Below, piece by piece: positions 42,674 to 55,808 of a stretch of DNA of 64,000 bases. The stretch comes from Diphasiastrum complanatum. Its lineage: Eukaryota > Streptophyta > Lycopodiopsida > Lycopodiales > Lycopodiaceae. Within the stretch, counting starts at the first letter, position 1. Each line of letters begins with the position of its first letter. The DNA lies in contig CM055101.1 in assembly GCA_029204225.1 (NCBI GenBank), positions 29,623,975-29,687,974 of the forward strand, written 5' to 3'. The notes under the pieces were generated by a model. That model did no database searches. It saw only the letters and a program-made list of their open reading frames with translations, and was not told where the DNA came from. Both the position numbers and the translations under genes were made by a program.

Positions 42674-43327
42674 TGTAAAGGATTTCAGATGATTCAAGAT
42701 CCAATCCATGTCCCAAATCTTTGGTTACAATAAGGAGCAAACCAACAATCCTGCCAATGTAGAAAAATCAGCATCTACATACAAAATGAGATGCAAACTC
42801 TAAGAGATATTGATCAAACATGAACCAAAACATAAAATATGTTTTCTGTCCGTACAATTACAGTAGCCTACTATATTTCACACGTGTGAAACCGAAAATA
42901 GCAATAAATGAGCATTCTACACACAAGATTGCAAGATAACACCAAGATAGTGCACCAATGAGTAGTACAACCCAAAGAGAACCATGTATAATGATGAAAT
43001 GAGAGAGAGAAGAGAGAAGATGTGTCTCTCCATGAGTTACATCCTTTTATAGAGTTTCCAAACCCCATTTGGCCACTTGGCTTTCCCTCCAAAATGTAAA
43101 CCCTACTATTTTTGGGTCTAGATTTAATGTACCCAGAGTTCAAATTTGAATCTCTCTCAAACTCGACTACCAACTTTCCCACACTTTTCAAAAGTGTTTA
43201 TTGAATGTATTCTAAACTAATATAACTTCAAAAAGTTTATCTCTAAGTCTAAAATGATTTTTGGCCTCTTATTGACAATTTACCAAAATGTGACTAAACT
43301 AGACTAAACTAGTTGAAATCTCTCACA
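42674..43327 (-). mobile_element. 5' LTR of copia B element
   Basis: Minus-strand TGTGAGAGATTTC to CTTTACA, 654 bp. TATA box TATAAAAG at 43051-43044, CACACGTGTG at 42879-42888. Confidence 0.92.
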
Positions 43328-43332
43328 TGTAG

Positions 43333-44576
43333 CAACATTTATTGTTTATCATTTGAGTTTTCTTCACTTCAAATGTCTTCAATGGATTCATCCTTGTTGG
43401 AACCAAGTGAAAGATTGTCCACTTCAAACTATTCAATTTGGAAGATGAGGATGGAGTCCATCTTGATCTTTCAAGTCGTGATGGACATAGTTCTTGGCTT
43501 TGAAGAAGAACCACAAGTTCTTCAAGAGGTTCAAAAATACAAAAAGAGAGCTAGGATGGCTCTCCACTATATTAAGATGAATGTCTCTAATGAGATATTG
43601 AGGGAGATAGGTACTTGTACAATAGCCAAAGAATCTTGGGATTATCTCAAGACTATCTCTGAGGCTAGGAATACCTCTAGGCTTCTCACTCTTAGGAATC
43701 AAATTTTTTAAAGTAGCCAAAATAGTGATGAGAGTGCATCTAATAATGTTTTGAAAGTAAAAGATATTCATAGAGAACTTGCTTGTATTGGTGATTCCAT
43801 CAATCAAAATGAGCTAGTCCAAGTCATTCTCATGGCTTGAGAAGTGAATTTGATAACCTTGTCCAATCCTATGCCATTAAGGAGGAGCTACCAAGTTTGG
43901 AGGCTCTCCAAAGTGTGCTAATTTCAAAAGAATCAAGACAAGAGTACAAGCTCTTGAGGATGGACAAGCTTTCTCTCACTCATAATGATGGCAAAACTCT
44001 CTTTGCCAAGGATAAGCACAAAGGGAGGAGCAAGAACCAACATCAACAATCCTCAAGCAAGGACAAAGTCAAATCCAAAGACAAAGATGAGGAGGAAGAT
44101 GATTCTTCTAATGCTTCATCATCCAAGCTCAAGAAGAAGAAGATCAAGTGCTCTTATTGTGGCAAGAAAGGCCATTATGCCACCAATTGCTTCAAGAAGA
44201 AAAATCAACTCAAGCAAGCCAACATTACCAATGAGAAGGAAGACACTATTGCAAGTGAAGGAGAGGGATCTCTTATGGTCTGTAGTTTCTCATCTACTCC
44301 TTTCAAGAAGGATGGCCTATGGTATATTGATAGTGGAGCCTCTTCACATATGTGTAGCTCCAAGGACTCTTTCTCTTCTATTGCACCTTATGATGGAGTC
44401 AAGAAATCAATATACACTGCAAATGATTTTGAATGTCCTATTGAAGGCATGGGGAACATTCCCTTGAAGCTTGCATCCTCTAAAGTTCTTTCTCTCTCTA
44501 AAGTTCTTATGTACCTAAGCTTACTAAGAATTTTATTAGTGTTGGCCAATTGCTTGATAATGGCCTTGATGTAAAA
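43333..44576 (+). pseudogene. Copia A2 gag and protease
   Basis: Directly continues the A2 leader after the target duplication. Gag starts MSSMDSSLLEPSERLSTSNY (Met at 43373), followed by SIWKMRMESILIFQ and LTLRNQIF, a stop near 43710, and a one-base frame change near 43835. The second frame (43837-44574) has KCSYCGKKGHYATNCFKK (intact CCHC) and WYIDSGASSHMCSSKDSF (protease). It breaks at 44576, where a family B LTR fragment is inserted. Very similar to A1. Confidence 0.9.
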
Positions 44577-44875
44577 TTTGTGAAAGATTTCAAATCCTTA
44601 AGATCTAATCTACTTGAATGATCTTTGGTTAGAAAGAGAAATGCACTACCAATCTCACCAATGTAGAAAAATCAGCATCTACACACAATTTGAGATGCAA
44701 ACACTAATAGAACTTGATCAAACTTGAATGAAATGATTATGTACCATTGTTGTCCGTACAAAACCAGCAAGCTACTGTATTTCACACGTGTGGATCCAAA
44801 AGTAACAATATAGATCATTCTACACATAGAATTGCAAGCAATCACCAAGATAGTGCACCAACAGTATAACCCAAG
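44577..44875 (-). mobile_element. Partial family B LTR inside A2
   Basis: The minus strand matches the second half of LTR-B ('ctgatttttctacattggtg', 'agatcattcaagtagatt') and ends near 44577; CACACGTGTG lies at 44783-44792. Only about 300 bp remain. A2 protease-integrase sequence between these points is lost, so the insertion was accompanied by deletion. Confidence 0.75.
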
Positions 44876-45420
44876 ATTCCTTAGTTTCAAAGCTTATGTA
44901 GAGAAGCAATTCTCATTCAAGATTAAAGCTCTTAGATGTGATGGAGGTGGTGAATATATCTCCATTAAATTTCATGAATTTTGTGATCTTGAAGACATTA
45001 AAAGAGAGTTCTCTTGTGCCTACTCTCCATCTCAAAATGGACTGGCCGAGAGATAGAATAGGTCTCTATGTGAATGTGCAAAATATATGAGAATTGAGAC
45101 ATCTTTGCCCAAAGATTTTTGGGGAGAAGCCATTAATTGTGCAAATTATCTTTGCAATAGGCTCTCACATATATCTCTTTGAGGAAAGTCACCATATGAA
45201 ATCTTATATTTGAAGAAGCCTAAGGTTGATCACCTTAGAGTTTTTGGATGCATATGCTTTGCCCATATTCCCTTGGAAACAAGGAAGAAGGAAGATCCTA
45301 GTGCATGCAAAGGAATCATGGTTGGATACTTATCCACCAAGAAGGCCTATAGAGTCTTTGTACTCTCTACTTCTCAAGTTATTGAAAGTAGAGTTGTCTT
45401 TCATGAAGATCAACACTAAT
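44876..45420 (+). pseudogene. Copia A2 integrase (partial)
   Basis: One frame with three stops: KAYVEKQFSFKIKALRCDGG, EYISIKFHEFCDLEDIKREF, PSQNGLAER, LPKDFWGEAINCANYLCNRL, KSPYEILYLKKPKVDHLRVF, GCICFAHIPLETRKKEDPS and GYLSTKKAYRVFVLSTSQVI. The second Asp (CDGGGEY) and the Glu region (NGLAER) of the DDE site are visible. The zinc-binding N-terminus is lost. Confidence 0.9.
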
Positions 45421-47190
45421 CTTTTGAAGAGGCCGAGATCAAGAAGTCTATGGATGCATCACTTATTATTGATTTTGAAGACAATTATGATGTGATGGGC
45501 TCAAGAATTGAAGAAGACTCTCCTCGGATTTTCTCACCAAGAAGATCCATGCGAGATAGATCCGAGCCTAAGAGGCTCTCATATGTTGAAAAAGGCAAAC
45601 AAGTGGATCCTGATTCCACTAATTATGTTTTTTATATCTCTCATGAAGAGCCAAAGAATGTACAAGAGGCACTCAATACCAAGGAGTGGTATGATGCCAT
45701 GAAGCAAGAGTATGATGCATTGATCACCAACAATACTTGGGAGCTTGTGGATCCCCCATCCAACAAGCATGTGATTGGTTGCAAGTGGATATTTTGAATC
45801 AAGTTCAATCATGATGGCACCATCAACAAGTATAAAGCAAGAGTATGTGCCAAAGGATTTGCTCAAATCCATGGCCTTGGTTATGAGGAGACCTTTGCAC
45901 CCATTGCAAAGATGGTGACAATAAGAATTCTTATGTCTCTTGCTTGTTTCTTTAAGTGGAAGGTGTTCCAATTAGATGTATCCAATGCTTTTCTAAATGG
46001 TTATCTTGAGGAGGAAATCTATATGGAACAACCTCAAGGATTCATCAAGGACGAGTCCAAAGTGTGCTTGCTCTTCAAAAGTCTTTATGGACTCAAGCAA
46101 GCACCAATATCATGGTATTCAAGACTTAATTCTTTTCTTATCTCACTAGGATTTACTCTTAGTGACTATGATCCTTCCATGTATCTAAAGTTTCTTGATA
46201 ACAATATTGTCATTCTTCTAATTTATGTTGATGACATTATTCTTTGTGGAAGTTGTATCAAGCTAGTTGATGAAACTAAGCTAGCACTTGGATGTGAGTT
46301 TTAAATGCAAGATCTAGGAGAGATACATTACATCCTCGGCCTAGAAATTGATTTTTATGAAGATCATGTCTTTATACGCCAATCTAGATATGCTCACTCT
46401 ATGCTGAAAAAATTCCATATGGAAACTTCTAAGAGCATAGATACTCCAATGGAGAAAATTGTAAAAGATCCTAATAAAGGTGATGAAAGATCCTTTGAGG
46501 ACATCACACTTTTTAGGAGTCTTGTAGGCTCCTTGATTTGGCTTACCATTACTAGGCCCGATCTAAGTTTTTGTGTGCACAAATTGAGTCAATTTATGCA
46601 AGATCCTAAGATCCATCATTGGAAGATGGCCAAGAGGATTATAAGATATGTATCTTTATGTTGTGATTATGGTCTACTTTATAAAAGTGAAGATCTATCC
46701 ATTGTTGGCTACTCGGATTCGGACTTTGCAAGTGACAAGATGGATCGAAAGTCTATTAGTGCATACACTATATTTCTTGGAGGCAATCTAATATCTTGGC
46801 TTTCCAAAAAACAAGATACTATATCTCTCTCTTCATGTGAGGCTGAGTACAAAGCACTCACTACAACTACCAAAGATGTGCTTTGGATCAAGAGGTTATT
46901 AATGGAGCTAAAGTGCATCAAGGAAGATGATCTACCAATGATCAAGTGTGATAACATCTCGGCCCAAGCTCTTGCCAATAATCCCATATTTCATGCAAGA
47001 AGCAAGCACATAGAAGTGGCACACCATTTTGTGAGATAAAAGCTTATTGGAGGAGAAATATATTTGGAGCATGTCAACTCGTCCTCTTGTATTGCCCATC
47101 TACTCACCAAGCCTTTGAGCAAAAGTGCTTTCATCAAGCATAGATCTAACCTTGGAGCTATATCAAGATCAATGCCTAAATCTTTATAGA
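45421..47190 (+). pseudogene. Copia A2 reverse transcriptase and RNase H
   Basis: Same frame as the integrase. RT: TWELVDPPSNKHVIGCKWIF, VCAKGFAQIHGLGYEETFAP, VFQLDVSNAFLNGYLEEEIY, LYGLKQAPISWYSRLNSF, LLIYVDDIILCGS (catalytic YVDD), LGLEIDFYEDHVFIRQSRYA and SLVGSLIWLTITRPDLSF. RNase H: GYSDSDFASDKMDRKSISAY, SLSSCEAEYKALTTTT, IKCDNISAQALANN and HARSKHIEVAHHF. Stops after KWIF, CEF and FVR break it. This is the most complete pol in the window. Apart from stops it has the normal copia order. Confidence 0.93.
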
Positions 47191-47207
47191 TAATTTTTTA
47201 GGAGGAG
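47191..47207 (+). other. Polypurine tract of copia A2
   Basis: A T-rich run followed by GGAGGAG (47201-47207) directly before the 3' LTR. Confidence 0.7.
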
Positions 47208-47938
47208 TGTGAAGAATTGAAAAAGATTATCTATTCTAGATATAGGGGTCTTATGTTTTTTATATCAAGCATCTAGGTGTAGGATGTTGATAGGAACAAA
47301 TTTGGCATAGATGGCAAATTATGCATTTCCACTTGTAATGCCACTATTGAGCCAAAATAGAGTAAGAGACTAAACTCGTGCCAATTAGAGTGTAGACAAG
47401 TGTAATGCTTTTGCTTGATGAATTCTAAGAGGTCCAATAGGATTTAGAGGTGGAACCATGTGAGGTCCAATAGGAATTTGAGGTTTGCTTAAAAATGGTC
47501 CAATACAATTAAGAGGTGCATGGATCAATGGTCCATTAGGATTAAGAGGTTACAAAGTGTGGTCCAATCATAGTTAGGCATAGTGGTAGCTCGTGGATCT
47601 ACTAGTATCATTGTACTCCTCATTTGGATTTAATTGATTTGGAGATTGAGTGGATTTTGAGTGTATTGGATTTCTAGCTTTCTCTCTCTACCCGAGAGCT
47701 CATGATGACTTTCTCTCTCTACCTGAGGAGAGCAGCTTGTTTTTACTTTGAATAATTTTTTAACACTTCCCACACGTGTGAGTGAGAGTTGAAGGTGATT
47801 GAATGCATGTAGTAGTGTGTTCTTGCCATAGAATCAAAGATAGATCTCGAATCTCAATCTAGTCTTGATCGGTGCATCTACACACCTTAGGAGATCACAA
47901 GTACATGTTGTGAAAAGTCCACATGTGTGAAATCTACA
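47208..47938 (+). mobile_element. 3' LTR of copia A2
   Basis: TGTGAAGAATTG to GTGAAATCTACA, about 731 bp. CACACGTGTG is at 47771-47780 and a degenerate copy near the end. The downstream flank is a (CT)n microsatellite that begins at the next base. Confidence 0.9.
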
Positions 47939-48047
<109 letters not shown>

Positions 48048-48337
48048 TTGGGCTGCTGCCTCTGGCTGGCATGCACTCTCTCTCCCTCTATCTCCTCTCG
48101 CTCCCCTGGGCTGCTACTGCTGCGCTCTGCCTCTACTCCGCCTTCTCTACTGCTGCTGCTCCGCCTTCTCTACCTGCTGTTCTCTCTCTCTATCTCTCTC
48201 TGTGTTTTGCTCCATATTCTTAGGTATTAACTGGCATTTTGCTGCATTTATTTTTTTTATTTTATTTTTCAGGTAACCAGTTATTGTGCATGGATTTTTC
48301 TTGCAAAATTAGCTTCCCAACGATGCAAAAAAAAAAT
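48048..48337. other. C/T-rich low-complexity stretch
   Basis: Contains repeated 'tgggctgct', 'ctgctgctccgccttctctac' and CT-rich phrases. The Ser/Leu-repeat frames here are by-products. No gene. Confidence 0.5.
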
Positions 48338-48690
48338 TGCGAGGATAATCCACGCAGAAGATATCCACTCGTGGATATCTTTAATTTCCGGTCCGGTCCG
48401 GTGAACAAACTGAAATTTTCGTGGATAATCCACGCAAAAAATTTTCCACACGAAAACTGCTTTCCGGCGCTGCCAACCTTCCCTCCCAAATAGTTGTCGG
48501 AATTTTCAAAATTCAATTTCGCGTAAATAATCCACGTGCATAAATTTTTCGGTGCCGTGTCAGAAAAACACCGGTGGACTGGCCGGAGGCATGTTCAAAA
48601 AAAATTTGGCATGGATAATCCGCGCAAACAAAATTTTGGAAAATCGACTAAGTGTCGGGTCTCGCATGGATACTTTGTGTGGATAAAAAT
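48338..48690. repeat. Palindromic repeat cluster (GCGTGGATAATCCACGC type)
   Basis: At least five units: GCGAGGATAATCCACGC (48339-48355), ATATCCACTCGTGGATAT (48361-48378), CGTGGATAATCCACG (48420-48434), GCGTAAATAATCCACG (48521-48536), GCATGGATAATCCGCGC (48609-48625), with single arms near 48664-48690. Same motif as at 35.1 and 37.5 kb. It may be one end of another, otherwise unseen, transposon. Confidence 0.6.
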
Positions 48691-50830
<2,140 letters not shown>

Positions 50831-51746
50831 AGATGTTGGACGTGCTGAATACCATAGTGTCACAGATGATGAAGCCCTTTTTGGTACAATTGCTCCATTG
50901 GAATTGTGAATATTACCATCATTCCCGATTTATTTTCTGAAATGTTTTAGTTTCTTAGTTGTTCATGGACCGATGCTATCCTTCACCATAAAATGATTTG
51001 AGTGACATGTACTACCTATTGCTGACCCGTGTCAGAATTTATTTGCTTGAATACTCCATGAAGCATAGAATGTGTGAGCACTAAAATTGATTGCTACTGT
51101 TGCTTGTGTTCCTAGCAGCGATATGTCAGGTCGTAGCATCTAGTCAAGCATCACATGGACTAACATAAGAAACGTTCTTCATGAATCATGTGTACTCAGA
51201 GTCAGGATCCTCACATGAGCATAGTGGTCAGAGAATGACTAGTCAAACTGGGTAGCTGCATAGCAAATTTGAAAATTGCTAGCCAAAATTAAACTAACAT
51301 ATTTAAGGTCTACAAGCAGTGCATTTCTACATGTATACCTGTAGTGAACAACTTACCTTATCTAAGCAGTAGGTAGTTAGGATGACTTAGCGAGAATCAG
51401 CTCTAAATAGCTCATGCAACGTATGCCATCCATAGTCTTGGTCCTTCGTGGTGAAATTGAACTCATGGAATAACTAGGCAGACTCTTAATAGTTTCTACT
51501 TCATCACCATTAAGGTGAGATCACATGGTCTGTCAATATATATGTGACCGTAGTATGAAATATCTCAGAAGATAATTAACTATATGTATTCTAAACTTGT
51601 GAGCACAAAAGAAGGTGCCACTGAGCTTGAGCCCTGAGAATAAAATATGAGAAAACGTAATTAATGAAACTCACAAAGTCCTGATTTTTTTCTACTTTTA
51701 CTACAAGTACAGCCATTTATAGTATACTACATTTGCGTTACCTTAC
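50831..51746. other. Possible intron or 3' flank of the ATPase gene
   Basis: No exon of the ATPase was recognised here although the next one (carrying TGES) would be expected on the minus strand. No other gene was seen. Confidence 0.3.
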
Positions 51747-51965
51747 AAGTAGATTATTTGATGTAACCAAGCGCACATCACCAGGAAGAAGGTCTCTTGT
51801 CCTCAGGATAACAATGTCGTCAGGGACAACATCAGCTTCTTGATTGATATCCAGCTCTACACCGTCTTTAGAATTATCGTTCTCACGACGTATAACTGTT
51901 GCACGATCTCTAACCAGTTCTGAAAGTTTTGAAGCCGCTCTCAAACTTTTAAGCTCTTGAAGCAT
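51747..51965 (-). CDS. P-type ATPase actuator-domain exon (magnesium-transporter type)
   Basis: The minus strand reads LQELKSLRAASKLSELVRDR, ATVIRRENDNSKDGVELDIN, VVPDDIVILRTRDLLPGDVR and LVTSNNLL, followed by a donor CTT|GTAAGG at about 51747. The block V(V/D)P.DI...D..PGDVR(L).(T/S) is the start of the actuator domain of P-type ATPases, and the QELKSLRAA...LV..A.VIR lead-in resembles Mg2+-transporting (P3B, MgtA-like) enzymes. Such proteins are multi-pass membrane cation pumps. The TGES loop would be in the next exon, not found within 900 bp. The exon may be part of a gene fragment, but codons look well kept. Confidence 0.6.
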
Positions 51966-52148
51966 TGTAACAATTCACAGTTACAATTTTATATCAAGTG
52001 AGAACATTGTACTATATTATGCGTTGGTTCTGCTTTAGAGAATCAAGCTTCGGTACAGGAAGAAACCAAGCTTATACTGAAACTTATTTAGAACACTTGC
52101 TTCTCAAAGCTAAACGCAGATGCTATTATAACTTCAAAAATGAAAATC

Positions 52149-52336
52149 ACCTGATAGAATCTATCCTGGCTAAAAGCATTCCATAAGATCTTGTATGATC
52201 CCCTTGCAGCTGCTTTGCGTGCATGCCAGTAGGAATCCCGCCATCCATTCAGAAACCCACGCGGACAGGAGACAAGAAGCCAGCGCAAATTTAGCAAACT
52301 AAATATTTCACATATTCTCCCTAAAACGAGCTTCAT
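52149..52336 (-). CDS. Upstream exon of the P-type ATPase
   Basis: The minus strand reads NGWRDSYWHARKAAARGSYK, ILWNAFSQDRFYQ then CAG|GTGATT, a good donor. In MgtA-like ATPases the LWNAF-type segment immediately precedes the first membrane helices, so the order agrees with the exon at 51747-51965, but the sequence expected between them (first two transmembrane helices) was not recognised in the roughly 180 bp intron. The 5' limit of the exon is uncertain. Confidence 0.45.
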
Positions 52337-52904
52337 TTTTTCTTTAAATATGTTTTAAATACATGGCACGTTCATAATCTAACTCAATTATAAAGAAATG
52401 AAATTCAATACAAATTTCAGAAATTAATTAGAACACAGGCACATCAATTTTTTGTTGTGTTTACTATGTGCCCTGCCTGTAAGGTAGGGCCCAAAAGGGA
52501 GTGCACGTCAAATTTAAACTCTAGCTCAAAGATGAGTGTCACTAATTTGCTACAAGATGACTTGTGGCAATTGCCTTTAGAGGGAAGCAGGTAGGTCCAA
52601 GCTCTCAAGTATCCGAGGAAAAGGTTCTAGAGAAGGAGAATGAGGATGAGGAGTCTTTGGCATCCTTGAAGTCTTCAGGGATGGATGATACTCTAAGTCA
52701 TGAGGATGAGGGTCTTCAGCTAGAGCCTACAACTACATCATGGGTGACTAGGAGGAGGCTACGCTAGACATCACTAATTGGCCTTTGGGCGTCATGATTC
52801 AGCCATATCTCCTCAAGCTTTACTATAAATAATTTAGGATTTCACTTTAAGATGAACACATTGGAACCACCAAGTAGATTATCCAAATGCATAACCTCTC
52901 TACA
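52337..52904. other. Unassigned stretch, with a short acidic frame
   Basis: The plus-strand frame 52564-52767 (GKQVGPSSQVSEEKVLEKEN, DTLSHEDEGLQLEP) is acidic and protein-like but matches nothing I recognise. It might be part of a transposon flanking the transposase at 52905. Confidence 0.3.
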
Positions 52905-54600
52905 AGAATTTGACTATACTTTGCCCATAGTTTTCACCAATCTTCCACAAACATCCTCTTTGGAGGCATCTCTCTCTCAACTCTTCCTCCAAAACTTCTT
53001 CTTTGCGTGTCTTTGAATGAATGGCCTTCATGGAAGTATTTACGATGATTTTCATAAACCACTTTGTTGAGACTATAAGAGTATCTTCCCACAAGATTTG
53101 GCCCACACAAAAAACAAGCATTTTTTCCAGCCATTTGAAAGCCTGCCCAACAAATGGATACTATTAATCACTATGAAAAAAAGTATACATCAAAGAATAA
53201 TTATAGCCATTGTAGTATATCATGTAAATGTCAAGAATTATTAGTTGTATGTAGTTGTACACAAACTCCTATGTACACAAGATAGACATTGTTTGAATGA
53301 TTACCTGAGCATTCACCTAATCCTAGATAGTCATGCATTGTCCACATCACAATGGCATGTAGTGTAAACTCCCTCTCATGTAAGGGGTGCAAAATGTCAT
53401 ACGCATTTATCCCCTTCCATAAATCTTCCAACTCGTCAATAAGCGGCTCAAGATACACATCCATGTTCTTATCCTTGCGTTGGCCAGGAATTAGAAGTGC
53501 CAACATAATGTGTCCCTTTTTTGTACTGAACCAAGGAGGAATATTATAATTTACCAAGCAAACAAGCCAAAATGACCACGTAGTTGCTCGTACACCAAAG
53601 AGGTTCACACCATCTGTTGCAAGACCAAATCTCACATTTCTTGACTCATTGGCAAAGCTTGGATACACTTTGTTGATGTGTTTCCATGCGGGTAAATCTG
53701 AAGGTACCCTCATCATCCCATCCATAGAGGTATGGTGTGCATGCCAGTCCACAAGTTGTGCAAGAGATTTACAACGAAATAAACGTTGCAATCGTTGAAT
53801 TACTAGAAAATTCTGTAAAACTTTGCACGGAATGGTTGTTCCTTGCAAATCATCTCTATATTGAGGAGTATCACAAACGGGACATTTCTTGAGTGATTCG
53901 TACCTTCCTCGATATAAAATACAATCTTCTGGACATGCATGATATTCCTTGTAGTCCATCCCGATGTTAGACAACATCTTTTGTGCCTCATCTCTTGTCT
54001 CAAGCATGACATTCCCTTCTGGGAGAATTTTGTTTTTCAATAGTCTGTACATGACAAAAGAAGTCATTGTAAAAAAATTATCACTGGATGTCCAAAATGT
54101 AAATTTTGTTCCAAAGAAAAAATGACAAGTAGATGAAAAAAAAATTACTCAAATAATGATGTGAGGCTTTGGTCACTCCATCCATATTTGGCTTGAAGAT
54201 TTAATAGAAGTAGAGAAGTCGCCAAACGAGATGTCTTTGATCCAGGATACAATGCGGTCTTTGATTCTTCTTGCAATTTCTTTTCTTCTTTAGACAAAAG
54301 TGCCTCCTCATCTTGTTCATTGTGTCTAGCTACACTATTGTTCTCGTACATATCATCCAACATGTCTCCCATGACTTCAAATTCATCATTCATTGGAAGC
54401 TCATTTTCATCGTTGAAACTTGTTTGCAAAGAAGTAGATCTAGATGAGCTAGATTCAGATGCATTAGTCTCTTGATTAATGTGCTCATCAATTTACATCA
54501 TCTCTTTTAAGCCTTGATGTAGACGACGAGGTAATTGCTTTATATGAGGACCATTGTATTGCATTCGTCGTCTACATCGACCATTACGAGGATTATTGTC
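52905..54600 (-). pseudogene. CACTA-type TNP2 transposase gene (copy 2), three exons
   Basis: Exon 1 ends at 54149 (LYPGSKTSRLATSLLLLNLQ, WSDQSLTSLF), intron 54148-54045 (104 bp), exon 2 54044-53305 with LLKNKILPEGNVMLETRDEA, ACPEDCILYRGRYESLKKCP, RFRCKSL-like block, VRFGLATDGVNLFGVRATTW, NYNIPPWFSTKKGHIMLALL and DVYLEPLIDELEDLWKGINA, DYLGLGECSG. Intron 53304-53143 (162 bp). Exon 3 from 53142 (FQMAGKNACFLCGPNLVGRY) ends at 52905. Exon 2 is open, unlike copy 1, but exon 1 has a TAA near 54495 and exon 3 lacks the C-terminal region (HN.D.MH.EKNV block). Transposase of the CACTA superfamily, probably inactive. Confidence 0.88.
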
Positions 54601-54836
54601 TACAATGCTAAATGAGGATGAAGTAGGTTGAAACAATGCTCGATAAACATTTTCTCCCAATACCTAATAGATCTAAATGCTGCATATGAATTAAATTACC
54701 TCTTTGTTTAAAAAGTATGAACATACCAATGTACCTAGTAGACCAGTTTTCTTTCAACTTGTTAACATTCAATGAACTCACAAAATTGTATGCTTCTACA
54801 TATTTACATATTTATGAATTTCATATTCATTAGCTT
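54601..54836 (-). other. Spacer upstream of transposase copy 2
   Basis: Matches 30968-31190 of copy 1. Non-coding. Confidence 0.45.
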
Positions 54837-55318
54837 TCACTCACAGACCATTACATAAGTGCCCTTTACATTCCTAGTAAAATATTCTTCTTTTCCATTG
54901 GTGCGTTCTTCAAAATCACAATTCGTCAATAGACGGTGGCCAATGGAACTATTTATATATGCAGCAATGTTTCCATGCACATCTGGATGTCCATCAATAT
55001 ATGTATGATTTGCCCTTGAGATGTTGCCTCCTTGCATGCATTGCTCCTCTAAAGAACAAACATTCGAATTCAAGTCATATACTTGCATCCTCCATTGGTG
55101 ACGACACAAAGCATGCCAATCACCCCAATTGTATTGAGGTCCTGCATTGGCATCAATGTCACAACACTATTTAGAGGGACCTCCATACTACTCAATGCAA
55201 AAAGGCCCAAACCAGCCTCAAGAAAGTGTTCACTAGGCATGATCATGTACATTCGACCCCAATACGTAAATGGTGCTCCATTTACATATATATGAATTTC
55301 ATATTCATTAGCTTTCAC
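54837..55318 (-). pseudogene. SET-domain gene remnant (copy 2, N-terminal and middle part)
   Basis: The frame 55318-55070 reads RMYMIMPSEHFLEAGLGLFA, LSSMEVPLNSVVTLMP, then a one-base deletion shifts the frame. 55109-54837 reads HQWRMQVYDLNSNVCSLEEQ, VHGNIAAYINSSIGH, TNCDFEERTNGKEEYFTRNV and KGTYVMV, cut before the GEEL block. In the place of the canonical NHS motif it has NSS, as in copy 1. It lies upstream of transposase copy 2. Confidence 0.7.
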
Positions 55319-55450
55319 TTATTATCGTATGTAAACATCTAGGAAAATGACGAATAATGCTTCTAACATTTGACATATTTATTGATACAAACCAAATACA
55401 ATCAAGATGCATGGATTATACATCTCTGCATATCAACAAAATTTAAATCT
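55319..55450 (-). other. Repeated spacer between two SET remnants
   Basis: Corresponds to the region 3' of the copy 1 SET frame (31190-31340), showing that a segment of about 600 bp was duplicated here. Confidence 0.5.
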
Positions 55451-55808
55451 TCACATTTGACTTATTGTCTTCTGCAAACATTTGGGTAGAGGACGGTTGA
55501 AACTATACTTGATGAACAATTCCTCCCTAAACTTGATAGATCTAGTGGCACAGACGATTACATAAGTGCCCTTTACATTCCTAGTAAAATATTCTTCTTT
55601 TCCATTGGTGCGTTCTTCAAAATCACAATTCGTCAATAAAGGGTGGACAATGGAACTATTTATATATGCAGCAATGTTTCCATGCACATCTGCCATCAAT
55701 GTATGTACGATTTGCGCTTGAGACGTTGCCTCCTTGCATGCGTTGCTCATCCAAAGAACAAGCATTTGAATTCAAGCCATATACTTGCATCCTCCATTGG
55801 TGACGACA
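55451..55808 (-). pseudogene. Second SET-domain remnant (C-terminal part)
   Basis: The minus strand reads HQWRMQVYGLNSNACSLDEQ in one frame, then 55765-55451 gives DVHGNIAAYINSSIVHPLLT, NCDFEERTNGKEEYFTRNVK, ATRSIKFREELFIKYSFNRP and the end KCLQKTISQM. It has a small deletion near 55690. GEEL has become REEL. Left of it on the gene (55808) it is replaced by a gypsy gag. Confidence 0.7.

Larger units (their letters stand above)
38022..43327 (-). mobile_element. Copia family B element, complete with both LTRs, nested in A2
   Basis: Minus-strand element of about 5.3 kb. 5' LTR 43327-42674, primer-binding site TGGTATCAGAGCT (42673-42661), gag-protease, an unrecognised region, polypurine tract (38582-38573) and 3' LTR 38572-38022. 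Both sides carry the target duplication TGTAG (38017-38021 and 43328-43332). The two LTRs are alike except for an approximately 100-bp deletion in the 3' LTR, so insertion is fairly recent relative to A2. Integrase, RT and RNase H are absent, making it non-autonomous. Confidence 0.92.

Noticed and set aside
48338-48690. Possible CRISPR array
   Set aside because: Palindromic units are irregularly spaced and diverged, and all other content is eukaryotic transposon DNA.
52564-52767. Acidic 67-codon frame as a host gene
   Set aside because: No motif, no splice context and TE sequence on one side; kept only as an unassigned note.
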